Source: CAZNER01 sp964572065 (GTDB lineage Bacteria > Patescibacteriota > Dojkabacteria > JAHIVN01). From it: a DNA stretch of 33,966 nt. The DNA lies in contig CAZNER010000015.1 of assembly GCA_964572065.1 (NCBI GenBank), positions 1 to 33,966 of the forward strand, in the 5' to 3' direction. Below are positions 16,333 to 25,121 of the stretch, one piece after another. Made by a program: the position numbers and the translations under genes. Positions within the stretch are counted from its first letter, which is position 1, and every line of letters starts with the position of its first letter. The notes beneath the pieces are model-generated. The model was given only the letters and a program-made list of their open reading frames with translations. It did not search any database and was not told where the DNA came from.

Positions 16333-17544
16333 TTACGCAATTACATCAGCTAATCCGTAAATAGGCATATAAACTACTAATGCAAGAAATCCAACAACAC
16401 CTCCTACAATTAACAAGATAAGTGGTTCCATCATTTTTGTCAAGTTCGAAGTCATATTATCTACTTCAGTTTGATAATATTTTGCAAGATCATTCAGCAC
16501 TTTGTCTAAATTACCAGTGCTTTCTCCAGTTGCAACAACACGGCTTACAATAGGAGGAAAATCCTCTTCTTTTGATAAAGGTACAGCTAAAGGTACCCCT
16601 TTCTCAACTTCTAAAGCAGCTTTCTTTAAAGCCTCTTCAAAATGGACGTTAGATAGTGCTCCGCCGACTATATTTAAAGCATCAATTATAGATATACCAC
16701 TAGTAAGAAGCATTGATAAAAGTCTTGTAAATTCAGCAACTTGAATCTTAGTATTCAATTTTCCAAAAATAGGCATTGTCAATAAAATTCTATCAGTTAC
16801 CTCCTGCCCAGATGGAGTAGAACGGTAATACTTGAAAGAAACAACAGCCGCTATTGCAAATAATAATAAAGCCCACCAAAATGAAACAAAAAAATTACTT
16901 ATATTCACAACAATCTGAGTAACCATAGGCAATTCGCCGCCGAAATCTTCATAAAGGTCTTCTACTGCAGGAATCATAAAAAGCATTAACAAAACTACAA
17001 CTGCAATAACTGCTACAAATATAATAGAAGGATAAATCATCGCACCACGAACTTTAGCTTTAAACTCCTTTTCTTTTTCAAGATTATCCGCCACTTTCTG
17101 AATCATTTCAACAAGATTTCCACTCTCTTCCCCCGCAGCGATAAGATTTAATTCTACAGGTGAATAGATTCCTTTCTGTTTTGACAAAGCCTTAGATAAT
17201 TTATTTCCTCCTTCAATTAGCCTAACTACATCTTCTAATGCTGATCTAAAAGCTGCATTTTTCTCCTGATTAGAAAGGACTTCCAAAGCTTGAAGAAGAG
17301 GAAGTCCAGCAGAAAGCATCGTCGCAAACTGCTTTGAAAACACAACTTTATTCGTCAGCGGAACTCCCCCAACATTCAACTTCAAAATATTTTTTAGTCC
17401 CATCTTCATTTTCTCATCTACATGAACAACAACAAGATTCTTTTCGTGAAGATACTGAACGACCTCATTTCTATCCTTCGCATTATATTCTCCCTTAATA
17501 TTCTTCCCATTTTTGTCAACAGCGACATATTCATAAAGCGGCAT
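16333..17544 (-). CDS. pilC: PilC inner-membrane platform protein
   Basis: Polytopic platform on which PilB and PilT act. The N-terminal MPLYEYVAVDKNGK and two T2SSF repeats (about 70-193 and 272-394) are diagnostic, including FSKQFATMLSAGLPLLQALE and FTRLLSMLLTSGISIIDAL in matching positions. Membrane helices are seen at about 170-192, 217-237 and 375-397. At 403 residues it is full length. It lies between pilT (69 bases upstream) and the pilin gene (36 bases downstream). Confidence 0.95.
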   Translation of the reverse strand: MPLYEYVAVDKNGKNIKGEYNAKDRNEVVQYLHEKNLVVVHVDEKMKMGLKNILKLNVGGVPLTNKVVFSKQFATMLSAGLPLLQALEVLSNQEKNAAFRSALEDVVRLIEGGNKLSKALSKQKGIYSPVELNLIAAGEESGNLVEMIQKVADNLEKEKEFKAKVRGAMIYPSIIFVAVIAVVVLLMLFMIPAVEDLYEDFGGELPMVTQIVVNISNFFVSFWWALLLFAIAAVVSFKYYRSTPSGQEVTDRILLTMPIFGKLNTKIQVAEFTRLLSMLLTSGISIIDALNIVGGALSNVHFEEALKKAALEVEKGVPLAVPLSKEEDFPPIVSRVVATGESTGNLDKVLNDLAKYYQTEVDNMTSNLTKMMEPLILLIVGGVVGFLALVVYMPIYGLADVIA

Positions 17545-17613
17545 TTTAATAATCTTAATAAATTAAATATTCATATATTTTTCTCTATGCAATTGAATAC
17601 ATACAACTTCTAT

Positions 17614-18891
17614 TTATTTCCTAACTAATCTCAACACTTCTTCAGGCTTTGTAGTATTATTCTGTGCATCCTCTAAAGTTATCTTACCATCTCTTACCAT
17701 CTCTACTAAAGATCTCTCTAAAGTTATCATTCCAACATCAGCACTAGTTTGGATAATGTTATCTATCTGATAAGTTTTATCTTCTCTTATAGCATTTCTA
17801 ACTGCAGCAGTCCCTATCATAACTTCACATCCAACTCTTCTCCCGCCTCCTATTACTGGTAAAAGTCTCTGAGAAACCACAGCTTCAATTACATTGGCAA
17901 GCTGCATTCGTATCTGAGATTGTTGATGCTCAGGAAACACATCTATTATACGATCCATAGATTGCGAAGCACTGTTTGTATGAAGTGTCGCAAAAACCAA
18001 ATGTCCTGTTTCAGCTGCAGTAATAGTAGCTGATATCGTTTCAAAGTCTCTCATCTCTCCAACAAGAATAACATCAGGATCCTGCCTTAGAACATTTCTT
18101 AAAGCAATCTCCCATGAATGCGTATCTTGATGTAACTCCCTTTGATCAACTAAACACCGACCTTGAGGATAAATATATTCAATCGGATCCTCAATAGTTA
18201 ATATATGTCTTGCATCACGAACATTTATCTCCTGAATCATTGCAGCTAAACTTGTACTTTTCCCATGTCCAGTTGGTCCAACAACAACTATTAAACCTTG
18301 AGGTAGTTTTGTAAATTCATGTAATATCTTAGGCAGAAAAAGTTCCCTAATCCCTCTTATCTTATTTGGTATAAGCCTAAATGCTCCAGCAATGTTACCC
18401 TTTTCATGATATACATTTACACGAAATCTTGCCTTCTCTTGATACGAATAAGATAAATCAACTTCTTTATTTACCTCGAATAATTCCCTTTTCTCCTCAT
18501 TCAAAACACCATAGATAAGCTCCTTTGCTCTGGCTTGAGTTAAAATTTCAGAACCCAATTTCTGTAATTGACCATCCACTCTTAAAAAAACTGGATACCC
18601 AACTGTAATATGTAAATCAGATGCATTATTCCTAATGGTCTGTTCTAATAAATCACCTATTTTCATACCTTTAGTATTCACATTCACTGATTTAGTAACA
18701 TTTTCTTTTCCAGGTTGATTTACTCCTGTAGATTGACTACTACCTATTTCAGGTTTTTCTTCTTTTTGTCCTGTCTCGTCAGCAGTATCTGGCACATATC
18801 CAGGTTGTGCCTGAGTTGGATCCTTTAATGAATTTCCTTTATCATTATTACTATTCCCACCTTGTAAAGGTGATTTGTTTATTTTAGCCAT
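17614..18891 (-). CDS. pilT: PilT pilus retraction ATPase
   Basis: Cytoplasmic hexameric ATPase that drives retraction. The first 75 residues are a polar, probably disordered extension not usual in PilT. The PAS-like domain follows, then Walker A GPTGHGKST (205-213), the Asp box TIEDPIEYI (232-240), Walker B ILVGEMRD (275-282) and the His box HLVFATLHTN (297-306). The AVRNAIRE motif (363-370) corresponds to the PilT-specific AIRNLIRE signature required for retraction. It is adjacent to pilB and pilC, so pili here are probably retractable. Confidence 0.95.
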   Translation of the reverse strand: MAKINKSPLQGGNSNNDKGNSLKDPTQAQPGYVPDTADETGQKEEKPEIGSSQSTGVNQPGKENVTKSVNVNTKGMKIGDLLEQTIRNNASDLHITVGYPVFLRVDGQLQKLGSEILTQARAKELIYGVLNEEKRELFEVNKEVDLSYSYQEKARFRVNVYHEKGNIAGAFRLIPNKIRGIRELFLPKILHEFTKLPQGLIVVVGPTGHGKSTSLAAMIQEINVRDARHILTIEDPIEYIYPQGRCLVDQRELHQDTHSWEIALRNVLRQDPDVILVGEMRDFETISATITAAETGHLVFATLHTNSASQSMDRIIDVFPEHQQSQIRMQLANVIEAVVSQRLLPVIGGGRRVGCEVMIGTAAVRNAIREDKTYQIDNIIQTSADVGMITLERSLVEMVRDGKITLEDAQNNTTKPEEVLRLVRK

Positions 18892-18926
18892 ATTTAATTT
18901 TAATTAAATTAAAATATCCAAATATA

Positions 18927-21110
18927 CTATTTCTTCTGAACTCTTAGAACCTCTTCAATTGTTGTCACTCCTTCGAGAGCTTTCATGAAACCATCCTGTA
19001 ACATTGTAATCATACCTTCTGAAATCGCCTGCCTCTCAAGTTCACCAGCAGATCTATGCTCCATTATCAACTGAGAACTCCTTTCACTCACTTTCATGAC
19101 TTCAAATATTCCTATTCTTCCACTGTAGCCTGTATTATTACATTTACTGCAACCAGTCCCTCTATATAGAACAATATCTTTATCACTTCTAGCTTGTTGC
19201 TGCTTCTCAAGTTCACGTGGGGGAACCTTAGAGGTATCTAATGTACTCACATTACCAGCAGATACTAAATTATTCGTATTCTTTGGATAAGAATACATAT
19301 CAAATCCTTGTAAACCTACCATTCCCTTATGAATAGTCTTCACCAGCTCATCACTAGCTTTATATGACTCTTTGCACTTTTCACAAATAGTCCTTACTAA
19401 ACGCTGTCCAACAATTACATTTACTGTAGAAGTCAAAAGATAAGGTTCTATTTCCATATCCAAAAGTCTAGGTAAAGCACCGGCAGCACTATTTGTATGT
19501 AGCGTAGCTAAAACTAAATGTCCCGTAAGTGATGCTTGTACCGCCAACTGAGCTGTTTCAGTATCTCGAATTTCTCCAACCATAATAATATCCGGATCCT
19601 GCCTCAAGACTGATCTAAGTCCTTTTGCAAAAGTTAAACCCACATCAGCATTTATCTGGATCTGATTAACTCCATCAACTTTAATTTCAACCGGATTTTC
19701 AAGAGTTACTATGTTTACAGATGGCTTATTCAATATTATTAATGAACTTGCTAATGTCTGCGTCTTACCACTACCTGTTGGACCAGTAATTAATATAATT
19801 CCTTGAGTAGCTTCTAGAGCTTCTCTATAAACCTTATAACCCGACCCTCTCATTCCAGTATCCTCTAACTTCATTAAACCCTTTCCTTTCTCTAATAAAC
19901 GAATAACAACTTTCTCTCCACCAACAATAGGCATAATAGAAACCCTTAAATCCACCTCTTTATCTCCGACTTTAATCTGGAACCTACCATCCTGAGGAAC
20001 TCGATGTTCATCAATTTTTAAATCTGAAAGTATTTTAACTCTAGATACTACTGGGGCGATAAGTTTAACAGGCAACTGAAGTCTCTCCATCATTATTCCA
20101 TTAATTCTGAAACGAACAGCTAATCTATGTTCTCTTGGTTCTATATGAACATCACTTGCTTTAAACCTTACCGCATATTCAAGTATCATATTAACGATTC
20201 TAGCAACTGGAGCATTCGCTATAGTATTCTCCACCTCAGAAATATCCTGAATTCCTTCTTCAATCTCAACAACCCCTTCTCCTACTTCTTCAACAGCTTC
20301 TGTAACTTCACTTTCCATCCTGCCAGCATATTTAGTATCTAAAACTGTCTTTACTCCTCCAGGACTTGCAAAATAAGCTTTAACATTTTTCCTTAAAACA
20401 CTTTGAATAAAATTCACACCCTGAATATCTAAAGGATCAACCATACCTACATGTGCTAAATTTGGATCCTCTTTGAAGAATATTGCTCTATGAGCTTTAG
20501 CAGTTTCATAAGGCAACTTAGTTAAAATATCTCTAGGAATATCAATCTCTTCAAAATCCACAAATGGTATCCCATATGAAGCAGCTTTTGCCTTATATAT
20601 TTCTTCTTCATCAACCCAACCTTTATTTCTCAATATTTTTTCCTCATCCTCCTTTTTATTTGCTACTTCAAACTTAACTTCTTCAAATTGATCTGGCTCT
20701 ATTTTCCCCTTGTCACGTAATATCTCAGCTATAGTCTTACCTTTAAAATCTTCTTCGCTAATACCAGCAGCAGGTAAAGCAGACTTTCCTTTCTGTAAAC
20801 TTTGACTAGATGGCGCAACTACTGAATCTCTCTTTTGGGGAACTATACTTTCTCCTCCTGAATTAGCAGAGTTTGTTGCTTTATTATTTTCCTCTTCACC
20901 TGTTCGCTGCTGAGAATCAGAAATTACAGCATCGTTTTCATTTGTACTCTGACCTAACACTGATTTAGGTAAAGAGGAATCGTTTGAAGGTGGTAAATTT
21001 GCTTGCTTATTCGAAACTGTTTTATCGCCTAATAACGGTGATTTTTTTAACGTGTCTCCACTACTTACATTACTATTAGTATTTGTCAAACTGTCACTTT
21101 TTCCATCCAT
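18927..21110 (-). CDS. pilB: PilB pilus extension ATPase
   Basis: Cytoplasmic hexameric ATPase powering assembly. Residues 1-115 are Ser/Asn-rich and probably disordered. A T2SSE N-terminal domain covers about 120-260. The ATPase core has Walker A GPTGSGKT (443-450), an Asp box read as TLENPVEI (Asn replaces the usual Asp), Walker B IIMVGEIRD (508-516) and His box HLVLATLHTN (531-540). The zinc tetracysteine C576, C579, C654, C657 is typical of PilB/GspE. It heads the pilus locus and is divergent from the delta-prime gene. Confidence 0.95.
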   Translation of the reverse strand: MDGKSDSLTNTNSNVSSGDTLKKSPLLGDKTVSNKQANLPPSNDSSLPKSVLGQSTNENDAVISDSQQRTGEEENNKATNSANSGGESIVPQKRDSVVAPSSQSLQKGKSALPAAGISEEDFKGKTIAEILRDKGKIEPDQFEEVKFEVANKKEDEEKILRNKGWVDEEEIYKAKAASYGIPFVDFEEIDIPRDILTKLPYETAKAHRAIFFKEDPNLAHVGMVDPLDIQGVNFIQSVLRKNVKAYFASPGGVKTVLDTKYAGRMESEVTEAVEEVGEGVVEIEEGIQDISEVENTIANAPVARIVNMILEYAVRFKASDVHIEPREHRLAVRFRINGIMMERLQLPVKLIAPVVSRVKILSDLKIDEHRVPQDGRFQIKVGDKEVDLRVSIMPIVGGEKVVIRLLEKGKGLMKLEDTGMRGSGYKVYREALEATQGIILITGPTGSGKTQTLASSLIILNKPSVNIVTLENPVEIKVDGVNQIQINADVGLTFAKGLRSVLRQDPDIIMVGEIRDTETAQLAVQASLTGHLVLATLHTNSAAGALPRLLDMEIEPYLLTSTVNVIVGQRLVRTICEKCKESYKASDELVKTIHKGMVGLQGFDMYSYPKNTNNLVSAGNVSTLDTSKVPPRELEKQQQARSDKDIVLYRGTGCSKCNNTGYSGRIGIFEVMKVSERSSQLIMEHRSAGELERQAISEGMITMLQDGFMKALEGVTTIEEVLRVQKK

Positions 21111-21185
21111 TGGGCAGATTATTTTGCAAAAAATTAATCATAAAAATGTAATTATTTAAAATTACACTTCACTTTTAAAAAATGG

Positions 21186-21193
21186 TATATAAT
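21186..21193 (+). promoter_or_regulatory. possible -10 of the delta-prime gene
   Basis: TATATAAT at 21186-21193, preceded by TGG, is a plausible extended -10 about 55 bases before the gene at 21249. No good -35 is seen at the normal distance. Confidence 0.3.
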
Positions 21194-21220
21194 GTAATAA
21201 ACTAACTAAAATTTATAATT

Positions 21221-21249
21221 ATACTAATCGAAAAAGTACTTATTGTCAA
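21221..21249 (-). promoter_or_regulatory. pilB: promoter of pilB and the pilus locus
   Basis: On the minus strand, a perfect TTGACA (21249-21244) is followed after 17 bases by TAGTAT (21226-21221), or after 20 bases by TATAAT (21223-21218). The start point would leave a leader of roughly 100 bases before pilB. The -35 box overlaps the start codon of the divergent delta-prime gene. Confidence 0.5.
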
Positions 21250-22007
21250 TGGAAATAAATATAAAAAATTTACTGAAGAACATATCACAAAAGGGTAATT
21301 CTTCAACACTGTTAATGTCAAGTATAAAAATTGATAAACAGCTTAATTTCGTAGAGAAATTCTCTCGGAAAATGCTACGAATAGATAAAGAAAAACCATA
21401 TAAAAGTCATCCTGATGTAATTGGAATATGGCCAGAAAATATTGACAAAAAATCTATTAAAATTGAACAAGTACATGATTTTATTAGGAAGATACAGTTA
21501 AAGCCATTTTCTGCAAAACTAAAAATTGGAATAATTATTTCAGTCGATAAAACTACAATAGCAGCTCAAAATGCCTTGTTAAAAACCTTAGAGGAACCAC
21601 CACAAGATACACATATAATACTTACAACTTCTAATATAAACAATCTACTGCCAACAATTGTCTCGCGCTGTCAGATTTTGGAATTAAAAAAGGACGATGA
21701 ACATCAATTTAATCAAGACCTAATAAATCAAATATTGAAATCTAATATAATTGAGAGATTTAGCCTTGTTGAGAATATACTAAAACAAAAGAATAAAACC
21801 AAACAAGACAATGACATAGAAGAGTTAACAGAAAACCTTTTAGTATTTTTCAGGTCACGGATGCTCAAAAAAAACAAAAACAATGAAATTCTTGATATAA
21901 TTAGATTAATAGAAACAACACAAAAGGCTATAGAAAAAAATGTAAATAAGAGACTCGCTTTAGAAAACCTTATGATTAATTTACCTTTAAAGGGAGTTGA
22001 CTATTAA
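21249..22007 (+). CDS. holB: DNA polymerase III delta-prime-like clamp-loader subunit
   Basis: Part of the clamp loader that places the beta clamp on DNA. The AAA+ landmarks AAQNALLKTLEEPP (105-118) and LLPTIVSRCQ with the SRC motif (139-141) are clear. There is no Walker A, as is usual for delta-prime, which does not bind ATP. The protein is about 252 residues, shorter than the roughly 330 of E. coli, so the C-terminal collar domain is reduced. ATG at 21249 is preferred to TTG at 21243. It is transcribed away from the pilus locus. Confidence 0.85.
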   Translation: MEINIKNLLKNISQKGNSSTLLMSSIKIDKQLNFVEKFSRKMLRIDKEKPYKSHPDVIGIWPENIDKKSIKIEQVHDFIRKIQLKPFSAKLKIGIIISVDKTTIAAQNALLKTLEEPPQDTHIILTTSNINNLLPTIVSRCQILELKKDDEHQFNQDLINQILKSNIIERFSLVENILKQKNKTKQDNDIEELTENLLVFFRSRMLKKNKNNEILDIIRLIETTQKAIEKNVNKRLALENLMINLPLKGVDY

Positions 22008-22076
22008 AATACAGATTAATTATAATACTAAATACACTTGCAAAAAATACACAAAAACAATAAAATATAATGTTAT

Positions 22077-22104
22077 TGCTCTGCTTTAGCAGAGCATATT
22101 ATTC
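22077..22104 (+). terminator. terminator between holB and gyrB
   Basis: A perfect 8-bp stem (TGCTCTGC at 22077-22084, GCAGAGCA at 22089-22096) with a TTTA loop is followed by the T-rich stretch TATTATTC. It lies 70 bases after the holB stop. The gyrB promoter should be in the following 50 bases, but I see no consensus match there. Confidence 0.7.
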
Positions 22105-22156
22105 TTTAATAATAGTCAAAAAATAATACTTAAATATCGTTATAGAAACAGACAAA

Positions 22157-24097
22157 ATGCAAAAAAAAGATTCATATGATGCTTCAAAAATAGTAGTTCT
22201 CGATCAACTTGATGCAGTAAGGAAAAGACCAGCTATGTATATAGGTGATACTTCATCTTATGGATTACATCATTTAGTAGTTGAAATTGTAGATAACTCA
22301 ATAGATGAATCATTAGCTGGATACTGTGATAAAATTGAAGTCACGCTAAATAGCGATGGATCAGTTACTGTATCAGACAATGGTAGAGGAATACCAGTAG
22401 ATAAGCACAAATCAGGTAAATCTGCACTCGAAGTTATAATGTCGACACTCCATTCAGGAGGAAAATTTGATACCCGAAGCTACAAAGTATCAGGCGGACT
22501 CCATGGTGTCGGACTAGCAGTTGTAAATGCTTTGTCCGAAAATGCAACAGTAGAAGTAAAAAGAGAAGGAAACATATATACACAGAAATACAAGAAGGGA
22601 AAATCTATAACGAAATTGAAGAAAATCGGTAAATCAAAAGGAACAGGAACAACTATTAGATTTAAACCCGACCAAGAAATCTTTTCGGACATAAAATTTA
22701 GTTTCCGTAAACTTCTAAAAAAATTCAGACAATCAGCTTTCCTTAATGGAGGCATAACTATAATAGTAAATGATGAAAGGAAAGAAGAAGATAGAGCTAA
22801 AAACGAAAAATATATTCCTAAAAAATTAAAATACTATTTTGAAGGTGGGATAAAATCATATGTAAAAAATCTAAATAAAGAAGAAAAGGTATTAAATAAA
22901 GATATTTTCTATGTACACGAAGAGACAGAAAATATTGACGTAGAAATAGCATTTCAATATGTCGATGATCTGCAGGAAAATATAATAGCTTTTTCAAATA
23001 ATATTCTAAATACAGAAGGAGGAACCCATCTTACTGGATTCAAAACAGCATTAACAAAAAGTATAAATGACTACTTTCAAAAAAAAGCCTCAGAAAAGGA
23101 GAAAAATATCAGATTTGCCGGAGAAGATGTTAGGGAAGGGCTAACTGCTATCATTTCAATAAAAATACCTGAGCCACAATATGAAGGCCAGACTAAAATA
23201 AAACTGAACAACCCAGAAGCTACTTCTGCTGTAAGAAAAGTATTAGAATCCAACTTTAAAATTTATCTAGAAGAAAATCCTAAAAATGCTCTAGTAATAA
23301 TTAAGAAGAATCTTTTATCTCATAAAGCTAGAAAGGCTGCTAAAGCTGCAAGAGAAGCGGTAGTTAGGAAAGGAGCACTATCAGGAAGTGCTCTGCCTGG
23401 AAAATTAGCTGATTGCACATCACGTGACCCTGCAAAAACTGAACTCTATATAGTAGAAGGAGATAGTGCTGGTGGTTCAGCTAAACAAGGTCGAGATCGA
23501 CACACACAGGCAATACTCCCTTTATTCGGAAAACCTATTAATAGTGAAAAATATCGATTAGATAAAGTTTTAAATAATGATAAATTAAAAAATTTAATAA
23601 TAGCTTTAGGATGTGGAGTAGGGGAGACTTTAAATTTAGGTAAACTACGTTATCATAAGATAATAATAATGGCGGATGCTGATGTTGATGGAGCTCACAT
23701 CGTAACTCTTTATTTAACACTTTTTTATAGACACCTAAAACCTATTATTGAAAAAGGATATCTATATGTTGCTCAACCTCCATTATTTAAAATTGAAATC
23801 TCGAAAGACGAATTTTACTGGATAAAAGATGAGGATGAAAAAAATACAATAATAAAAACACTTAAAGAAAAAAGAAAGAAATATAAAACAGTACAAAGAT
23901 TTAAAGGTCTAGGAGAAATGAATGCTGAGCAGCTTTGGGAAACCACAATGAGTCCAGATAACAGAACTTTGAAAAAAATTACTATTGAAGATGCAGAACT
24001 TGCAAATAAGACATTTGATACTTTAATGGGTACTGATGTACCTCCAAGAAAAAAATTTATACAAACAAATGCAAAAGAAGCTGAATTAGATATTTAA
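22157..24097 (+). CDS. gyrB: DNA gyrase subunit B
   Basis: ATPase and TOPRIM subunit of the supercoiling type II topoisomerase. The GHKL ATPase domain has the catalytic E43 and metal-binding N47 in VVEIVDNSIDES, and the DNGRGIPV and GGLHGVGLAVVNAL motifs. The TOPRIM domain has EGDSAGGSA (from E434) and MADADVDGAHIV with D507, D509 and D511. The C-terminus has the usual RFKGLGEMNAEQLWETTM. At 646 residues it is a normal non-enterobacterial GyrB. It is paired with gyrA two genes downstream, which favours GyrB over ParE. Confidence 0.95.
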   Translation: MQKKDSYDASKIVVLDQLDAVRKRPAMYIGDTSSYGLHHLVVEIVDNSIDESLAGYCDKIEVTLNSDGSVTVSDNGRGIPVDKHKSGKSALEVIMSTLHSGGKFDTRSYKVSGGLHGVGLAVVNALSENATVEVKREGNIYTQKYKKGKSITKLKKIGKSKGTGTTIRFKPDQEIFSDIKFSFRKLLKKFRQSAFLNGGITIIVNDERKEEDRAKNEKYIPKKLKYYFEGGIKSYVKNLNKEEKVLNKDIFYVHEETENIDVEIAFQYVDDLQENIIAFSNNILNTEGGTHLTGFKTALTKSINDYFQKKASEKEKNIRFAGEDVREGLTAIISIKIPEPQYEGQTKIKLNNPEATSAVRKVLESNFKIYLEENPKNALVIIKKNLLSHKARKAAKAAREAVVRKGALSGSALPGKLADCTSRDPAKTELYIVEGDSAGGSAKQGRDRHTQAILPLFGKPINSEKYRLDKVLNNDKLKNLIIALGCGVGETLNLGKLRYHKIIIMADADVDGAHIVTLYLTLFYRHLKPIIEKGYLYVAQPPLFKIEISKDEFYWIKDEDEKNTIIKTLKEKRKKYKTVQRFKGLGEMNAEQLWETTMSPDNRTLKKITIEDAELANKTFDTLMGTDVPPRKKFIQTNAKEAELDI

Positions 24098-24114
24098 ATT
24101 GTAATATTAATACA

Positions 24115-24951
24115 TTGACAGAACAAAATATCAAAAATATTAAAAAAAAGAAATTCCTTGACAAAAAAAATGTTGGAAATCGAGGAATTACATATAAAAC
24201 AATAGGAACAACCCTACAGGCTCTTAGTGTACAATTAGATGAAAATGAAAAAATATACAGCGAAGCTGGAAAAATGAGCTGGATGACAAATAACATACAA
24301 ATGACAACTCATAGCCAGGGATGTTCACGTATGTTTTCTAGATTCTTTTCGCGAGAATCACTTTTCGTTAATAAATTTACATGTAAAAGCGGTACTGGAA
24401 TAATAACTTTTACAACCGATCAAGCAGGTAAAATTATTCCATTAGAATTAGAAAAAAATAAGCCTGGTGTTATATTCCAAAAAGGTGCTTATCTTTGCAG
24501 CGAAGAAGGCATCAAACGCACAATAGCTTTTACAAAGAAAATAAGTGCGGGATTATTTGGCGGCAAAGGATTTATATTGCAAAAAGTAGAAGGTAATGGG
24601 ATGACGCATTTAATAGCTGATGGAGAAGTAGTAATGTATAATCTTGAAGAAGGACAAGAAATACTAATTGACCAAGGAAACCTTGTCGCTTATGAAGAGA
24701 CTATTGATTTTGACATCCAAACAATCAGTGGACCATTTAACTGGTTATTTAGCGGTGAAGGTGTATTCGTCGGCAAACTAAAAGGTCCTGGAAAAGTATG
24801 GCTGCAAACAAGAAAAATCCTTCTAAGCAGAACCCAGTACCATTCTAGCAGTAAAAACAATATAACAGGCAGAATAATTGGGATACTAATATCTCTAGGT
24901 TTTCTAGCTTGTATATTTTTTACTACTTTTATTGATACTTTTTTTAATTAA
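24115..24951 (+). CDS. AIM24 / TIGR00266-family protein with C-terminal membrane helix
   Basis: A beta-rich protein of 278 residues. The N-terminal block TYKTIGTTLQALSVQL followed by IYSEAGKMSWM, and later GTGIITFTTDQAGKIIPLEL and EEGQEILIDQGNLVAYE, match the AIM24 (TIGR00266) family, whose bacterial function is unknown. One hydrophobic helix is at the C-terminus (about 252-275), giving a tail-anchored layout not common to all members. The start is TTG at 24115, 17 bases after gyrB; no ATG occurs before the conserved region. It lies inside a gyrB-gyrA operon. Confidence 0.8.
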   Translation: MTEQNIKNIKKKKFLDKKNVGNRGITYKTIGTTLQALSVQLDENEKIYSEAGKMSWMTNNIQMTTHSQGCSRMFSRFFSRESLFVNKFTCKSGTGIITFTTDQAGKIIPLELEKNKPGVIFQKGAYLCSEEGIKRTIAFTKKISAGLFGGKGFILQKVEGNGMTHLIADGEVVMYNLEEGQEILIDQGNLVAYEETIDFDIQTISGPFNWLFSGEGVFVGKLKGPGKVWLQTRKILLSRTQYHSSSKNNITGRIIGILISLGFLACIFFTTFIDTFFN

Positions 24952-24953
24952 TA

Positions 24954-25115
24954 ATGATAGATTTATTAATTTTTGGATCAATTATTATAATAGGAGTTTG
25001 TTTATCTTTAATAAGTACGATATTTGGAATTTATTTTATGATTACTAAAAAAGAAAAACAAAATAAAAAAGAGAAACAGATATATAAATTAAAAAATCAA
25101 AAAGAAATAAAATAA
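24954..25115 (+). CDS. 53-residue single-pass membrane protein
   Basis: A short open frame with ATG at 24954 and stop TAA at 25113-25115, located two bases after the AIM24 stop and six bases before gyrA. Residues 3-30 are one hydrophobic helix (IFGSIIIIGVCLSLISTIFG), followed by a 22-residue tail with about ten lysines (KKEKQNKKEKQ). Tight packing between two genes and the clean helix-plus-basic-tail layout support a real gene. The topology should be N-outside, tail in the cytoplasm. I do not recognise a family. It might work with the AIM24 protein, also a membrane protein. Confidence 0.65.
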   Translation: MIDLLIFGSIIIIGVCLSLISTIFGIYFMITKKEKQNKKEKQIYKLKNQKEIK

Positions 25116-25121
25116 ATCATA

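Noticed and set aside
18897..18915. Perfect 9-bp inverted repeat between pilT and pilB
   Set aside because: It is made only of A and T, so it has little information, no GC stem and no T run; it is not a convincing operator or terminator.
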